A DNA stretch of 64,000 nt, from positions 124,001 to 188,000 of the forward strand of contig NZ_JANUCA010000005.1 of NCBI RefSeq assembly GCF_024807145.1, given 5' to 3'. The notes beneath the pieces are model-generated. The model worked only from the letters and a program-made list of their open reading frames with translations, had not been told where the DNA came from and made no database searches. How positions within the stretch are numbered: the stretch's first letter is position 1; each line of letters opens with the position of its first letter. Source of the stretch: Microbacterium sp. AK031. GTDB lineage: Bacteria; Actinomycetota; Actinomycetes; Actinomycetales; Microbacteriaceae. Shown here one piece after another: positions 18,230 to 28,005 of this stretch. The position numbers were made by a program, and so were the translations under genes.

Positions 18230-19426
18230 TTGAGACCGAACACCATCAACAGACGTGCCAGATACGTCCAGCTCGGCGTTCCCGCTGCAGTTCTCGGCGT
18301 GCTTGCGAGTGGGATCAGCGCCGCACCCGCCAGCGCCGCCGCAACGTCGGAGCGCGGAGCAGAGAGTCGGCTCGCCGCACTGCCTCGGGTGCTTCCGACC
18401 GCGGCCGCACCCGCCACTTACACAGTGCAGGAGGGCGACACGGTCTTCTCGATCGCACAGCGCTTCGGCCTGCGCACGGTCGACGTGCTCACATGGAACG
18501 GACTCGGCTGGCGGTCGGTGATCTATCCGGGTCAGACTCTCACCCTCGCCGCGCCGGCGCCGGCGCCGGCGCCCGCTCCCGCAGCCCCGGCCCCCGCTGC
18601 GGCGACGCACACCGTGGTGGCCGGCGACACGATCTTCGCCATCGCCCAGAAGCACGGCACCTCTGTCGACAGCATCCTCGTCGCCAGTGGATTGAGCCGC
18701 GATTCGGTGATCTATCCGGGTCAGTCCATCGCAATCTCCGGCACGAGTGCGGCCGCGGCGGCACCCGCCATGACCCCGAGTCCTGCGGCGCCTGATCCGG
18801 CACCGTCCAGCGGTACGGCGCACACCGTGGTGGCCGGCGACACGATCTTCGCCATCGCCCAGAAGCACGGGACCTCTGTCGATGCGATCTACGCCGCGAA
18901 CGGGCTGAGCGCGTCCTCGATCATCTACCCGGGACAGTCGATCGTCGTCGCGGCCGCAGCGCCTGCTCCCCTGACATCCGCACCGGCAGCGTCAGCGCCC
19001 GCCCCCGCGCAGACAGCGACTCTCAACGCACCGCAGGCCGAGAACGCCGCCATGATCATCCGGATCGGGCGCGAGCTCGGAGTCTCAGATCGCGGCATCG
19101 CGATCGCCCTGGCCACCTCGATGGTCGAATCATGGCTGCGCAACCTCGACTGGGGAGACCGCGACTCGCTGGGGCTGTTCCAGCAGCGACCGAGCACCGG
19201 CTGGGGCACAGCGGATCAGATCATGGATCGCGATCGCAGCATCCGTGTCTTCTACGGCGGCGCGCACGATCCCAACGGCACCACGACCCGCGGACTCCTC
19301 GACGTCGCCGGGTGGGAAGGCATGGCGTTCAAGGATGCTGCGCAGGCCGTGCAGATCTCGGCGTATCCGGACCGCTACGGCCAGTGGGAGGTCCAGGCCG
19401 ACCAGTGGATCGCGCTGTATGGCTGA
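18230..19426 (+). CDS. Secreted three-LysM protein with lysozyme-like C-terminal domain
   Basis: A 398-residue protein starting at TTG after the ribosome binding site AAAGGGGGG. A signal peptide (about 1-37, ending ASAAA) is followed by LysM domains at about 63-106, 126-169 and 197-240, separated by Ala/Pro linkers. A C-terminal domain (about 270-398) contains MVESWLRNLDWGDRDSLGLF and QQRPSTGWGTADQIMD. This domain is common in actinobacterial wall proteins and resembles transglycosylase folds, with Glu300 as a candidate acid. LysM binds peptidoglycan, so the protein probably acts in the cell wall. LysM2 and LysM3 are almost identical in DNA. Confidence 0.82.
   Translation: MRPNTINRRARYVQLGVPAAVLGVLASGISAAPASAAATSERGAESRLAALPRVLPTAAAPATYTVQEGDTVFSIAQRFGLRTVDVLTWNGLGWRSVIYPGQTLTLAAPAPAPAPAPAAPAPAAATHTVVAGDTIFAIAQKHGTSVDSILVASGLSRDSVIYPGQSIAISGTSAAAAAPAMTPSPAAPDPAPSSGTAHTVVAGDTIFAIAQKHGTSVDAIYAANGLSASSIIYPGQSIVVAAAAPAPLTSAPAASAPAPAQTATLNAPQAENAAMIIRIGRELGVSDRGIAIALATSMVESWLRNLDWGDRDSLGLFQQRPSTGWGTADQIMDRDRSIRVFYGGAHDPNGTTTRGLLDVAGWEGMAFKDAAQAVQISAYPDRYGQWEVQADQWIALYG
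18606..18882 (+). repeat. Direct repeat inside the LysM gene
   Basis: Two 64-base copies (18606-18669 and 18819-18882) differ at one position and are 213 bases (71 codons) apart. They encode the core of LysM2 and LysM3. A GCCGGC-type simple repeat at about 18551-18573 encodes the first Ala-Pro linker. Confidence 0.88.
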
Positions 19427-19500
19427 TTCTCAGCCGATCCGGTGGCCGAAAGGGTGAGCCGCTCCGCTGTCTGTCAGCCACTTATTCATAGACTCTGTAC

Positions 19501-21444
19501 GTGACGACCAATCAGCAGGCTGATCCCCTCATCGGGCGGCTTGTCGACGGCCGTTACCGGGTGCGTGCGAGAATCGCACGCGGCGGCATGGCCACGGTGT
19601 ATGTCGCCACTGATCTCCGCCTCGAGCGCAGGATCGCGCTGAAGGTGATGCACGGCCACCTCAGCGACGACTCCGTATTCCAGAGTCGGTTCATCCAAGA
19701 GGCGCGGGCCGCCGCCAGACTCGCTGATCCGCACGTCGTCAACGTCTTCGATCAGGGTCAGGACGGCGAACTCGCCTACCTGGTCATGGAGTATCTTCCC
19801 GGCATCACGCTGCGCGAGTTGATGCGCGAGCAGCGCCGCCTCACGATCCCCCAGACCATCACGATCATGGACGCGATCCTCGCGGGCCTCGCGGCGGCCC
19901 ACAAAGCCGGCATCGTGCACCGCGATGTGAAGCCGGAGAACGTGCTGCTCGCCGAGGACGGGCGCATCAAGATCGGCGATTTCGGTCTCGCCCGTGCCAG
20001 CACGGCGAACACCGCCACGGGGCAGCAGCTGCTCGGAACCATCGCGTACCTTGCTCCCGAACTCGTCACCCGCGGCACCGCCGACGCGCGCAGCGACATC
20101 TACGCACTCGGCATCATGCTCTACGAGATGCTCGTCGGCGAGCAGCCGTACAAGGGTGAGCAGCCGATGCAGATCGCTTTCCAGCACGCGACGGAGTCGG
20201 TGCCGCGCCCGAGCGCACGCAACCCCGGCGTACCTGAGCAGCTCGACGAACTCGTGCTGTGGTCGACCGAGAAATCGCCGGATGAGCGTCCGAACGACGC
20301 GCAGGAGATGCTCGATCGTCTGCGCGAGATCGAGCGATCGCTCGGAGTCTCCCCCGCAGCGGTCACTCCGACGACCACGCCCGTCCGTTCGCAGAGCGAC
20401 TCGGGCGGCGTGACCACGGTGATGCCGTCGACAATGGTGCTCGAGGACGCGCCCGCGCAGGCGGCGTCGCAGCCTCTCGACAATGCGACCCTGTTGCGCC
20501 GACGCACGTCCAAGCGGCGTGCCCGCGGCGCGTTCCTGCTGGCGCTCGTGCTTCTGCTCGCCGTCGCCGCAGGCGGAGTCGGATGGTGGTTCGGATCAGG
20601 TCCTGGATCATTGATCGGTGTGCCGCCGGTGGCCGGCCTCAGCTATGAGGAAGCGGCCGCAGCACTGACCGAGGAGGGGTTCTCCCCTGTACAGGGCGAG
20701 GAGAACTCGACCGAGGTCGCTGCAGGCATCGCCATCCGCAGCGATCCGGCAGAGGGCACCCGTCTCGACAAGGGCACCGAGGTCACCGTCGTCATCTCCT
20801 CCGGACCCGCCGAGCATGCCCTTGAAGCGCTGAACGGCAAGACCGCAGATGAGGCGCGCGCTTACCTCGCCGACCTCGACATCACAGTCTCCGATGACGA
20901 CCTCCTGCTGTACTCGAGGGCCGATGCCGGTGTGGTGATCAACGCGAGCGTCACTCCACGCGCCGGCGGAGACGCCTACGAGTGCGGTGAGGGATGCTCC
21001 GCTTTCGAGGCCGACACCGTCGACTTGATCGTCTCGCTGGGCGGACTTCCCGATGTGGTGGGGATGACAGCGTCCGAGGCGTCGTCCGCGCTGGCGGAGA
21101 AGGACATCCAGACCACGACCGTCGAGGAATTCCACGACTCCGTCGAGGAGGGCCGCGTGATCAGCGTCGCCGACCGCGAGGGCGGCGGAAACTGGCGTCC
21201 TGGCGACACGATGACGATTGTCGTCTCGATCGGGCCGCAGCTGTTCGAGGTCCCCGATGTGACTGGTCAGAATCGCGACTCTGCCGCGAAGACGCTGCGT
21301 GATGCCGGATTCGAACCGACGTGGAACCCGCTGTGGACGCCGTTCCCGAACGGACTGACCGAGGTCACCGGAACCGACCCGTCCGGCGGGGCCATGCGCC
21401 GAGCGGGCAGCGAGGTCACCCTCCTGATCCGCAGCGCCCTCTGA
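19501..21444 (+). CDS. pknL: Ser/Thr protein kinase with PASTA domains (PknL type)
   Basis: A 647-residue receptor kinase with a GTG start. The Hanks-type kinase domain spans about 18-280: Gly-rich loop ARGGMATVY, Lys48, HRDVKPEN at 140-147 with Asp142, DFG at 160-162 and the LGTIAYLAPE activation segment at about 178-187. A disordered juxtamembrane part leads to one transmembrane helix (about 343-364), then about four extracellular PASTA repeats that bind muropeptides or lipid II. The second repeat has extra Cys residues (ECGEGC). Neighbouring Rv2175c-like and aroG genes support PknL rather than PknB. Confidence 0.9.
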   Translation: MTTNQQADPLIGRLVDGRYRVRARIARGGMATVYVATDLRLERRIALKVMHGHLSDDSVFQSRFIQEARAAARLADPHVVNVFDQGQDGELAYLVMEYLPGITLRELMREQRRLTIPQTITIMDAILAGLAAAHKAGIVHRDVKPENVLLAEDGRIKIGDFGLARASTANTATGQQLLGTIAYLAPELVTRGTADARSDIYALGIMLYEMLVGEQPYKGEQPMQIAFQHATESVPRPSARNPGVPEQLDELVLWSTEKSPDERPNDAQEMLDRLREIERSLGVSPAAVTPTTTPVRSQSDSGGVTTVMPSTMVLEDAPAQAASQPLDNATLLRRRTSKRRARGAFLLALVLLLAVAAGGVGWWFGSGPGSLIGVPPVAGLSYEEAAAALTEEGFSPVQGEENSTEVAAGIAIRSDPAEGTRLDKGTEVTVVISSGPAEHALEALNGKTADEARAYLADLDITVSDDDLLLYSRADAGVVINASVTPRAGGDAYECGEGCSAFEADTVDLIVSLGGLPDVVGMTASEASSALAEKDIQTTTVEEFHDSVEEGRVISVADREGGGNWRPGDTMTIVVSIGPQLFEVPDVTGQNRDSAAKTLRDAGFEPTWNPLWTPFPNGLTEVTGTDPSGGAMRRAGSEVTLLIRSAL

Positions 21445-21475
21445 CCGACGCTCGAACTCCCGCCTCGGGACGGAC

Positions 21476-22816
21476 TCAGCGCTTCTCGAGCTCCTCGGCG
21501 ACGAGGAACGCGAGCTCGAGGCTCTGCATGTGGTTCAGTCGCGGGTCGCACAGGCTCTCGTAGCGCGTCGCCAGGGCGGCTTCATCGATGTGCTCCGACC
21601 CGCCGAGGCATTCGGTGACGTCGTCACCGGTGAGCTCGACGTGGATGCCGCCGGGGAATGTGCCGACGGCGCGGTGCGCCTCGAAGAAGCCACGAACCTC
21701 GTCGACCACGTCATCGAAGCGACGCGTCTTGTAGCCGGTCGGCGTGGTGATGCCGTTGCCGTGCATGGGGTCGGTCACCCACAGCGGCTGCGCGCCGGAC
21801 TCGCGAACGGCTTCGAGCAGCGGTGGCAGCGCGTCGCGGATCTTGCCCGCACCCATGCGGGTGATGAACGTGAGGCGTCCTGGCTCGCGGTTCGGGTCGA
21901 GCTTGTCGATGAGTGCCAGCGCCGTCTCAGGCGACGTGGTCGGACCGAGCTTCACACCGATGGGATTGCGGATCTTCGAGAAGTAGTCGACGTGCGCACC
22001 GTCGAGATCACGGGTGCGCTCCCCGATCCATAGGAAGTGCGCAGAAGTGTTGTACGGAGTGTCCGTGCGAGAGTCGATTCGCGTCATCGGGCTCTCGTAG
22101 TCCATCAGCAGACCCTCGTGGCCGGTGAAGAACTCGACGCGCTTGAGCTCGTCGAAGTCAGCGCCGGCTGCCTCCATGAACTTGATCGCACGGTCGATCT
22201 CGGATGCCATACGTTCGTACCGCTGATTGGCCGGGTTCTGCGCGAAGCCCTTGTTCCAGGAGTGCACCTCGCGGAGGTCGGCGAACCCGCCCTGCGTGAA
22301 CGCACGGATCAGGTTCAGCGTCGAGGCGGCAGTGTGGTAGCCCTGCAGCAGTCGGCCGGGGTCGGCCTGGCGCGAGCCTTCGGTGAAGTCGTAGCCGTTG
22401 ACGATGTCGCCTCGGTACGCGGGCAGCGTGATCTCGCCTCGGGTCTCCGAGTCGCTGGAGCGCGGCTTGGCGAACTGCCCGGCCATACGCCCCATCTTGA
22501 CGATCGGCATCGACGCGCCGTACGTGAGCACCACTGCCATCTGCAGCACGGTCTTGATGCGGTTGCGGATCTGCTCTGCGGTCGCTCCCGCGAACGTCTC
22601 AGCGCAGTCACCGCCTTGCAGTAGGAACGCCTGACCGGATGCCGCGCGCGCGAGGCGCTCGCGGAGGTTGTCGACCTCACCCGCGAACACCAGCGGCGGA
22701 AGAGTCGCGATCTGCGAAGACACGTCTGCGACGCGGTCCGCATCGGGCCAGGACGGCTGCTGCTTGATGGGAAGTGCGCGCCAAGCATCCAGGGCGGCGT
22801 CGTGCTGCTGAGGCAT
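21476..22816 (-). CDS. aroG: Class II 3-deoxy-D-arabino-heptulosonate 7-phosphate synthase
   Basis: A 446-residue plant/mycobacterial-type DAHP synthase, the entry step of the shikimate pathway. Recognisable blocks are WRALPIKQQPSWPD at the N-terminus, LLQGGDCAETF near 70, MGRMAGQFAKPRS near 108, GEITLPAYRGD near 125 and WVTDPMHGNG near 345. Residues for metal and PEP binding in those blocks are present. It is convergent with the kinase gene and repeats the pknL-aroG neighbourhood of M. tuberculosis. Confidence 0.95.
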   Translation of the reverse strand: MPQQHDAALDAWRALPIKQQPSWPDADRVADVSSQIATLPPLVFAGEVDNLRERLARAASGQAFLLQGGDCAETFAGATAEQIRNRIKTVLQMAVVLTYGASMPIVKMGRMAGQFAKPRSSDSETRGEITLPAYRGDIVNGYDFTEGSRQADPGRLLQGYHTAASTLNLIRAFTQGGFADLREVHSWNKGFAQNPANQRYERMASEIDRAIKFMEAAGADFDELKRVEFFTGHEGLLMDYESPMTRIDSRTDTPYNTSAHFLWIGERTRDLDGAHVDYFSKIRNPIGVKLGPTTSPETALALIDKLDPNREPGRLTFITRMGAGKIRDALPPLLEAVRESGAQPLWVTDPMHGNGITTPTGYKTRRFDDVVDEVRGFFEAHRAVGTFPGGIHVELTGDDVTECLGGSEHIDEAALATRYESLCDPRLNHMQSLELAFLVAEELEKR

Positions 22817-22854
22817 CTCCCCAGCTTACTGGCCGGGAGCGCCCCGCTCTGTCG

Positions 22855-23586
22855 TCAGGAGCGCGCCGGAATCCGATCCTTCACCGACGAGGCGTAGACG
22901 TCGTCGTACTGCTGCTCACCCAGTCGCTGCAGAGCGACCATGATCTCGTCGGTCACTGAGCGAAGGATATAGCGATCGTTCTCCATGCCCTCGTAGCGGG
23001 AGAAGTCCAAGGGCTCACCGATGACGATTCCCACCCGTACGATGCGTGGCACGGTACGACCGATCGGCATCGCGGTGTCGGTGTCGACCATGACCACGGG
23101 AACCACGGGAACCTTCGCCTCGAGCGCCATCCGCGCGATCCCGGTGCGGCCTCGGTACAGTTTTCCGTCGGGGCTGCGCGTGCCCTCCGGGTAGATACCG
23201 AGCAGATCTCCTCGGCCGAGCACCTGAAGCCCCGTGTTCAGCGAGGCCTCGGAAGCCTTCCCCCCGGATCTGTCGATCGCGATCTGACCGCTCGCCTTCA
23301 TGAAGAAGCGCGTCGCCCAGCCCTTGATGCCTCGACCGGTGAAGTAATCGCTCTTTGCGAGAAAAGACATCCTTCGGTCGATCAGCACCGGCAGGAACAC
23401 CGAGTCGGAGACGGACAGGTGGTTGCTCGCAAGGATCGCGGCGCCGTTCTTGGGCACGTTGCTGCGACCCACGATCCAGGGACGGAAGATCGCCTTGACC
23501 GCGGGGCCGATCACGACGTACTTCATCAGCCAATAGAACATCGTCACGAAGTCTATCGTCGGGCTCGCCGCCGTCTGTCGTGACAC
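22855..23586 (-). CDS. 1-acyl-sn-glycerol-3-phosphate acyltransferase (PlsC family)
   Basis: A 243-residue membrane-associated acyltransferase. The catalytic H(X4)D is in ASNHLSVSDSVFLP near residue 53, the glycerol-phosphate binding EGTRSPDG lies near 136, and VPVVPVVMVDTD is the fourth block. An N-terminal hydrophobic stretch could anchor it. It acylates lysophosphatidate or a related lipid. It is divergent from the acyl-CoA ligase gene across a 136-base promoter region, which suggests joint lipid metabolism. Confidence 0.88.
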   Translation of the reverse strand: MSRQTAASPTIDFVTMFYWLMKYVVIGPAVKAIFRPWIVGRSNVPKNGAAILASNHLSVSDSVFLPVLIDRRMSFLAKSDYFTGRGIKGWATRFFMKASGQIAIDRSGGKASEASLNTGLQVLGRGDLLGIYPEGTRSPDGKLYRGRTGIARMALEAKVPVVPVVMVDTDTAMPIGRTVPRIVRVGIVIGEPLDFSRYEGMENDRYILRSVTDEIMVALQRLGEQQYDDVYASSVKDRIPARS

Positions 23587-23722
23587 TCGTGAACCGATGC
23601 CGCAATGCGCGCGACTGAGTCTCAGTGATCGCGTGACTCGATTCCAAAATAGCCCCGATTCGGCAACCTTTGTGCCCTAGACTCAGGGAAACCCGTGCCC
23701 GACCGGTACCGAAGGAGTTGCC

Positions 23723-25552
23723 GTGGTTCAATTCGAAGTTCCCGCGATCGTCCCTGCTGATCCCGATGCGAACGTCACCGATCTGCTGGCCAAACGAGTC
23801 GAAGCAACCCCTGACCGGGCGCTGTTCTCCGTGCCGAGCGGTGACGGATGGCGAGACATCAGCGCCGCCGATTTCCAGACAGCCGTGGTCGCTCTCGCGA
23901 AAGGCTTCGTCGCCGTCGGCGTCGAGCCGGGCGAGAAGGTCGGCTTCCTCGCGCGCACCACCTACGAGTGGACGCTGGTCGACTTCGCGCTGTTCTACGC
24001 CGGGGCCGTGATGGTGCCGATCTACGAGACCAGCTCGCCGTCGCAGATCCAGTGGATCCTCGAGGATTCGGGAGCCACGGCGCTCATCGCGGAGTCCGCT
24101 GATCATTTCGCGAAATTCGACGAGGTCCGCGGCGATCTTCCGCTGATCCGCGAGGTCTGGCAGCTGCACCTCGGAGCGATCGACACCCTAACGGCCGCCG
24201 GTGTCGCCGTCGAAGATGCGGAGATCGAGCGACGTCGCAACATCGCCGTCGGATCCGACATCGCCACCCTCATCTACACGTCGGGCTCGACCGGCCGCCC
24301 CAAGGGCTGTGTGCTGACCCACAGCAACTTCGTCGAGCTGTGCCGCAACTCCGCCAAGGCGCTCAATGCCGTCGTGGAGACCCCAGGGGCATCCACGCTG
24401 CTGTTCATCACCACGGCGCACATCTTCGCCCGGTTCATCTCGCACCTCAACATCCACGCCGGCGTGCGCACGGGACATCAACCGGACACGAAGCAGCTGC
24501 TGCCGGCCTTGGGTTCGTTCAAGCCGACCTTCCTCCTCGCGGTGCCTCGCGTGTTCGAGAAGGTGTACAACTCCGCGGAGCAGAAGGCCGAGGCCGGCGG
24601 CAAGGGCAAGATCTTCCGCGCCGCTGCGACCGCGGCGATCGAGCACTCGCGCCTCCTCGAAGAGGGCAAGAAGATTCCGTTCGGCCTGAAGATCAAGTTC
24701 GCACTGTTCGACAGGCTCGTCTACAGCAAGCTTCGCGCGGCCATGGGCGGCAACATCGTCTATGCCGTGTCCGGCTCGGCTCCCCTCGGTCCGCGACTCG
24801 GCCATTTCTTCCACAGCCTCGGCGTCGTGATCCTGGAGGGCTACGGCCTCACCGAGACCACGGCTCCCGCGACCGTCAACCTCGCCGACAAGTCGAAGAT
24901 CGGAACGGTCGGTCCCGCACTCCCCGGCGTCGGAGTCCGCCTCGCAGACGACGGCGAGATCGAGGTCAAGGGCATCAACGTCTTCAAGGAGTACTGGAAC
25001 AACCCGGAGGCCACGGCCGACTCCTTCCACGACGGCTGGTTCCGCACCGGCGACATCGGCAGCTTCGACTCGGAGGGCTTCCTCACGGTCACTGGCCGCA
25101 AGAAGGAGATCATCGTCACTGCCGGCGGCAAGAACGTCGCGCCGGCCGCGCTGGAGGACCCGATCCGCGCCAATCCGATCGTCGGTCAGGTGGTCGTCGT
25201 CGGCGACCAGAAACCGTTCATCTCCGCACTGATCACGCTCGACTCGGAGATGCTGCCGACCTGGCTCGGGAACAACGGCCTCCCCGCCGGGATGACGCTG
25301 GCCGAGGCGTCGAAGAACGACGCAGTCCGAGCCGAGGTTCAGCGCGCGGTCGACATCGCCAACGGCAACGTCTCGCGTGCGGAGTCGATCCGCAAGTTCA
25401 CGATCCTCGACAAGGAGTGGACCGAGGACAGCGGACACCTCACCCCGAAGATGTCGATCAAACGCAACGTGATCATGTCGGACTTCGCCGATGAGATCGC
25501 CGCCATCTACGACGAGCCGGTCAACACCACCAACGTCCCGATCGGCGGCTGA
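23723..25552 (+). CDS. Long-chain fatty acid--CoA ligase (FadD15-like)
   Basis: A 609-residue AMP-forming ligase with a GTG start after AAGGAG. The phosphate loop YTSGSTGRPKG lies near 185-196, GYGLTETTAP near 373, the linker hinge DGWFRTGDIGSF near 435 and the adenylation-coupled KKEIIVTAGGKNVAP near 460, completing the ANL fold. It activates long-chain fatty acids with ATP and CoA. The closest mycobacterial counterpart by sequence character and neighbourhood is FadD15. A strong terminator follows. Confidence 0.9.
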   Translation: MVQFEVPAIVPADPDANVTDLLAKRVEATPDRALFSVPSGDGWRDISAADFQTAVVALAKGFVAVGVEPGEKVGFLARTTYEWTLVDFALFYAGAVMVPIYETSSPSQIQWILEDSGATALIAESADHFAKFDEVRGDLPLIREVWQLHLGAIDTLTAAGVAVEDAEIERRRNIAVGSDIATLIYTSGSTGRPKGCVLTHSNFVELCRNSAKALNAVVETPGASTLLFITTAHIFARFISHLNIHAGVRTGHQPDTKQLLPALGSFKPTFLLAVPRVFEKVYNSAEQKAEAGGKGKIFRAAATAAIEHSRLLEEGKKIPFGLKIKFALFDRLVYSKLRAAMGGNIVYAVSGSAPLGPRLGHFFHSLGVVILEGYGLTETTAPATVNLADKSKIGTVGPALPGVGVRLADDGEIEVKGINVFKEYWNNPEATADSFHDGWFRTGDIGSFDSEGFLTVTGRKKEIIVTAGGKNVAPAALEDPIRANPIVGQVVVVGDQKPFISALITLDSEMLPTWLGNNGLPAGMTLAEASKNDAVRAEVQRAVDIANGNVSRAESIRKFTILDKEWTEDSGHLTPKMSIKRNVIMSDFADEIAAIYDEPVNTTNVPIGG

Positions 25553-25564
25553 ACCCGTCGCGAT

Positions 25565-25598
25565 GAGAAATGCCCCCGCCGAGGCGGGGGCATTTCTC
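25565..25598. terminator. Bidirectional terminator between the acyl-CoA ligase and def genes
   Basis: GAGAAATGCCCCCGCC and its perfect complement GGCGGGGGCATTTCTC are separated by two bases; the tight loop is formed by opening the innermost pairs. It lies between two convergent genes and can serve both. Confidence 0.88.
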
Positions 25599-25600
25599 GC

Positions 25601-26092
25601 TCAGAACCAGTCGCTCTCGCGAACCTCGCGCATCGCGATCTTGCGGTCCTCCGGCGAAAGCCTGGTGAGGTAGAGCCTGCCGTCGAGATGATCTGTCTCG
25701 TGCTGCAGCGCCTGAGCGAGGAGCCCCTCCCCCTCGAGCACCACCGCGTTGCCTTCCAGATCGATCCCCTCGACGCGTGCCCACGGGTGACGCAGCGCGT
25801 CGTGCCAGAGACCGGGCACCGAGAGGCACCCTTCCCCGGTGGGGACCGGCTCGCCGCGCACCTCGGTCAGCACGGGGTTGAGAACGTAGCCGATGTCGCC
25901 GTCGATGTTGTAGCTGAATGCCCGTGCGGCCACGCCGATCTGCGGAGCCGCGACACCCGCGCGCCCAGGCAGCTCCACTGTTTCGACGAGGTCGGCGACG
26001 AGCGCTCGCACGCCGTCATCGATCTCATCGATCGGCGCGCACACCGTGCGAAGGACGGGGTCGCCGAAGATGCGGATCTCGCGAACCGCCAT
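25601..26092 (-). CDS. def: Peptide deformylase
   Basis: A 163-residue metalloprotease with all three family motifs: GVAAPQIG near residue 45, EGCLSVPG near 92 and QHETDHLDG near 134, giving the Cys and two His metal ligands plus catalytic Glu. It removes the N-formyl group from new proteins. Its ATG overlaps the stop of the ParA-like gene by one base (TGATG), so the two are translationally coupled. Confidence 0.95.
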   Translation of the reverse strand: MAVREIRIFGDPVLRTVCAPIDEIDDGVRALVADLVETVELPGRAGVAAPQIGVAARAFSYNIDGDIGYVLNPVLTEVRGEPVPTGEGCLSVPGLWHDALRHPWARVEGIDLEGNAVVLEGEGLLAQALQHETDHLDGRLYLTRLSPEDRKIAMREVRESDWF

Positions 26093-27963
26093 CAGTTAGC
26101 GCTCGCGCGAAGGCCCTCGACGAGGGATGCGGCAAGCTCACGAGCAGCCTGCCGCGTCTCGGGCTGCAGATTGGTGAACACGATCGCACCGCCACCGGCG
26201 ATCTGCGAGTCGTACGGCATGCGCACGACGTTCTTCGCACGCGTGGCGAAGTGCGCCTCCAACTCGTTCAGCCGCACGAGCGGGCTGCCCGGCGTGGACT
26301 GGTTGAGCACGACGATCGAGCGTCGTGCCAGCTCGGCGTAGCCGTTCGTCTCCAGCCATGTCAACGTCTCGGAGGCGAGCCGCGCCTCATCGACGCTGAG
26401 CCCGGAGACGATGATGAGCTGATCCGCCAGATCGAGGGTGGCTCCCATGACGGAGTGCACGATGCCGGTGCCGGTGTCAGTGAGAACCAGTGAGTAGTAG
26501 TGCGCCGCGACGTTCGCGACATCACGGTAGTCCTCATCGTTGAACGCCTCAGCGATGCGCGGGTCCGCATCCGACGCGAGCACGTCGAGCCGGGTGGAGT
26601 CACGGGCGACGATCGAGGAGACGTCGTGATATCCCTTGACCTCATCACGGATGCGCACGAGGTCGCGCACCGATCGGGTGTGCGTGCGCACGATGCGGTC
26701 GGCCAGCGTGCCACGGTCGGGGTTCGCGTCCACCGCGATCACGCGGTCATCGCGAGCATCCGCCAGCGCCATTCCGAGCAGCGCCGTGATCGTCGTCTTA
26801 CCGACACCGCCCTTGCGTGACAGCACAGGCACGAATCGCGCGCCTCCAACGAGGGGTGCGGAGATGCGTGCGGTGAGGGCCTTGCGCGCGCGAGCGCGTT
26901 TGCCGTCACCGATGTTGATGCGTCGCCCCGACGCCGCATAGAGGAAGTGGCTCCATGCACCTTCCGGCTCCGGCTTCGTCACCTGATGAGGATCGAGCAG
27001 CCGGTCGGCGGTCAGCAGGTCAGCGGACTCGCGCGTCGACTGCCCGAGCTGGTCGCCGAGCCGCTTCGAGGTCAGCGCGACCTCGGGTCGAGCCACGGCC
27101 GGCCGTTGCGCGATCGTCGCCTCTGCGGGTTTCGGATCTTCTTCGGAGTTCGTCACGATCTCGTTCTTCGCTTTCTCTGCCGGAACGGATGCCGCGGGCG
27201 TCGGTGTCGGGGATGCCGAAGCATCCTGCTTCAAAGCGGCGGCGATCCACGCCGAGGTCGCACTCTCGCCACGCTGGGACGGCTCTTCTGTCGTTTCCGC
27301 TGGGGCGGGCTTGGCCGGTGCAGACTTGGGCAGCGCAGGCTCGGCCGGCTCGGGCGCGGTGCTCGTCGTGGGTCGCGCGCGCGGCTTCTTCTTGGCCTTC
27401 GGCTTCGCGTCCGCTGGGGTCTCGGCGGGCGCGGCCGCAGCGATGACGACCGGATCGACGATCACGTCGGCTGTCAGGGCCTGAGAATCTGCTCGTTCTT
27501 CGGGCGCAGCATCCGCCGGCTCGTCCGATATGGTCTCTGAATCGTCCGTCGCCGCTGACACGGGCTCGGCCTCGCGCTCCGGCTCCGCGACCGGCTCGAC
27601 GATGCCTTCCTCGACCTCGTCCGCCGGGTCTTCCGACGTCGATCCGACGGATGTCGCTGCGGGCTCTTCCGCCGGCAGCTCGATGATGATCCCGATCCGA
27701 TCGTCTTGGATGCGACCTACGTGCGCGTCGGCCGCAGGTGCCTCCGCGATGTCGATCGGCGCGTCGATGACGAGCTCCGAGAGTATCTCGCCGTCCACAA
27801 CCGCATCGTCGACAAGATCGTCATCCTCATGCTGAGGAAGGGCGACGCTCACCTGCGCGGTCTGCCCGAGTATGCCGATGCCGGTGGTGTCCAACGAGGC
27901 GGCCTCGTCGAGCACGCCGCGGCTGTCGTCCTCCGCGGAGTCTGTTTCGTTCTTCGGTGTCAC
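26092..27963 (-). CDS. MinD/ParA-like ATPase with a long disordered acidic N-terminus
   Basis: A 623-residue protein with a GTG start. Residues 1 to about 365 are low-complexity and rich in Glu, Asp, Ala and Pro, with a Lys/Arg-rich patch near 188-197. The C-terminal ATPase starts near 372 with the deviant Walker A KGGVGKT at 384-390, followed by VIAVDANPD and, later, [14 protein letters not shown] and a Switch region. Such tailed MinD/ParA proteins, similar in layout to mycobacterial EspI, occur in actinobacteria; their cargo is mostly unknown. The coupling to def is odd. It probably acts in spatial organisation or secretion at the membrane, but that is an inference. Confidence 0.8.
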   Translation of the reverse strand: MTPKNETDSAEDDSRGVLDEAASLDTTGIGILGQTAQVSVALPQHEDDDLVDDAVVDGEILSELVIDAPIDIAEAPAADAHVGRIQDDRIGIIIELPAEEPAATSVGSTSEDPADEVEEGIVEPVAEPEREAEPVSAATDDSETISDEPADAAPEERADSQALTADVIVDPVVIAAAAPAETPADAKPKAKKKPRARPTTSTAPEPAEPALPKSAPAKPAPAETTEEPSQRGESATSAWIAAALKQDASASPTPTPAASVPAEKAKNEIVTNSEEDPKPAEATIAQRPAVARPEVALTSKRLGDQLGQSTRESADLLTADRLLDPHQVTKPEPEGAWSHFLYAASGRRINIGDGKRARARKALTARISAPLVGGARFVPVLSRKGGVGKTTITALLGMALADARDDRVIAVDANPDRGTLADRIVRTHTRSVRDLVRIRDEVKGYHDVSSIVARDSTRLDVLASDADPRIAEAFNDEDYRDVANVAAHYYSLVLTDTGTGIVHSVMGATLDLADQLIIVSGLSVDEARLASETLTWLETNGYAELARRSIVVLNQSTPGSPLVRLNELEAHFATRAKNVVRMPYDSQIAGGGAIVFTNLQPETRQAARELAASLVEGLRASAN

Positions 27964-28005
27964 TGTGTCACTCCAAGCTTGTGCGAGCGTGTCGCCCGCA
28001 CAAGA

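Noticed and set aside
23015..24169. 384-codon minus-strand frame across plsC and the acyl-CoA ligase start
   Set aside because: Covers the divergent promoter and parts of two well-recognised genes; no domain.
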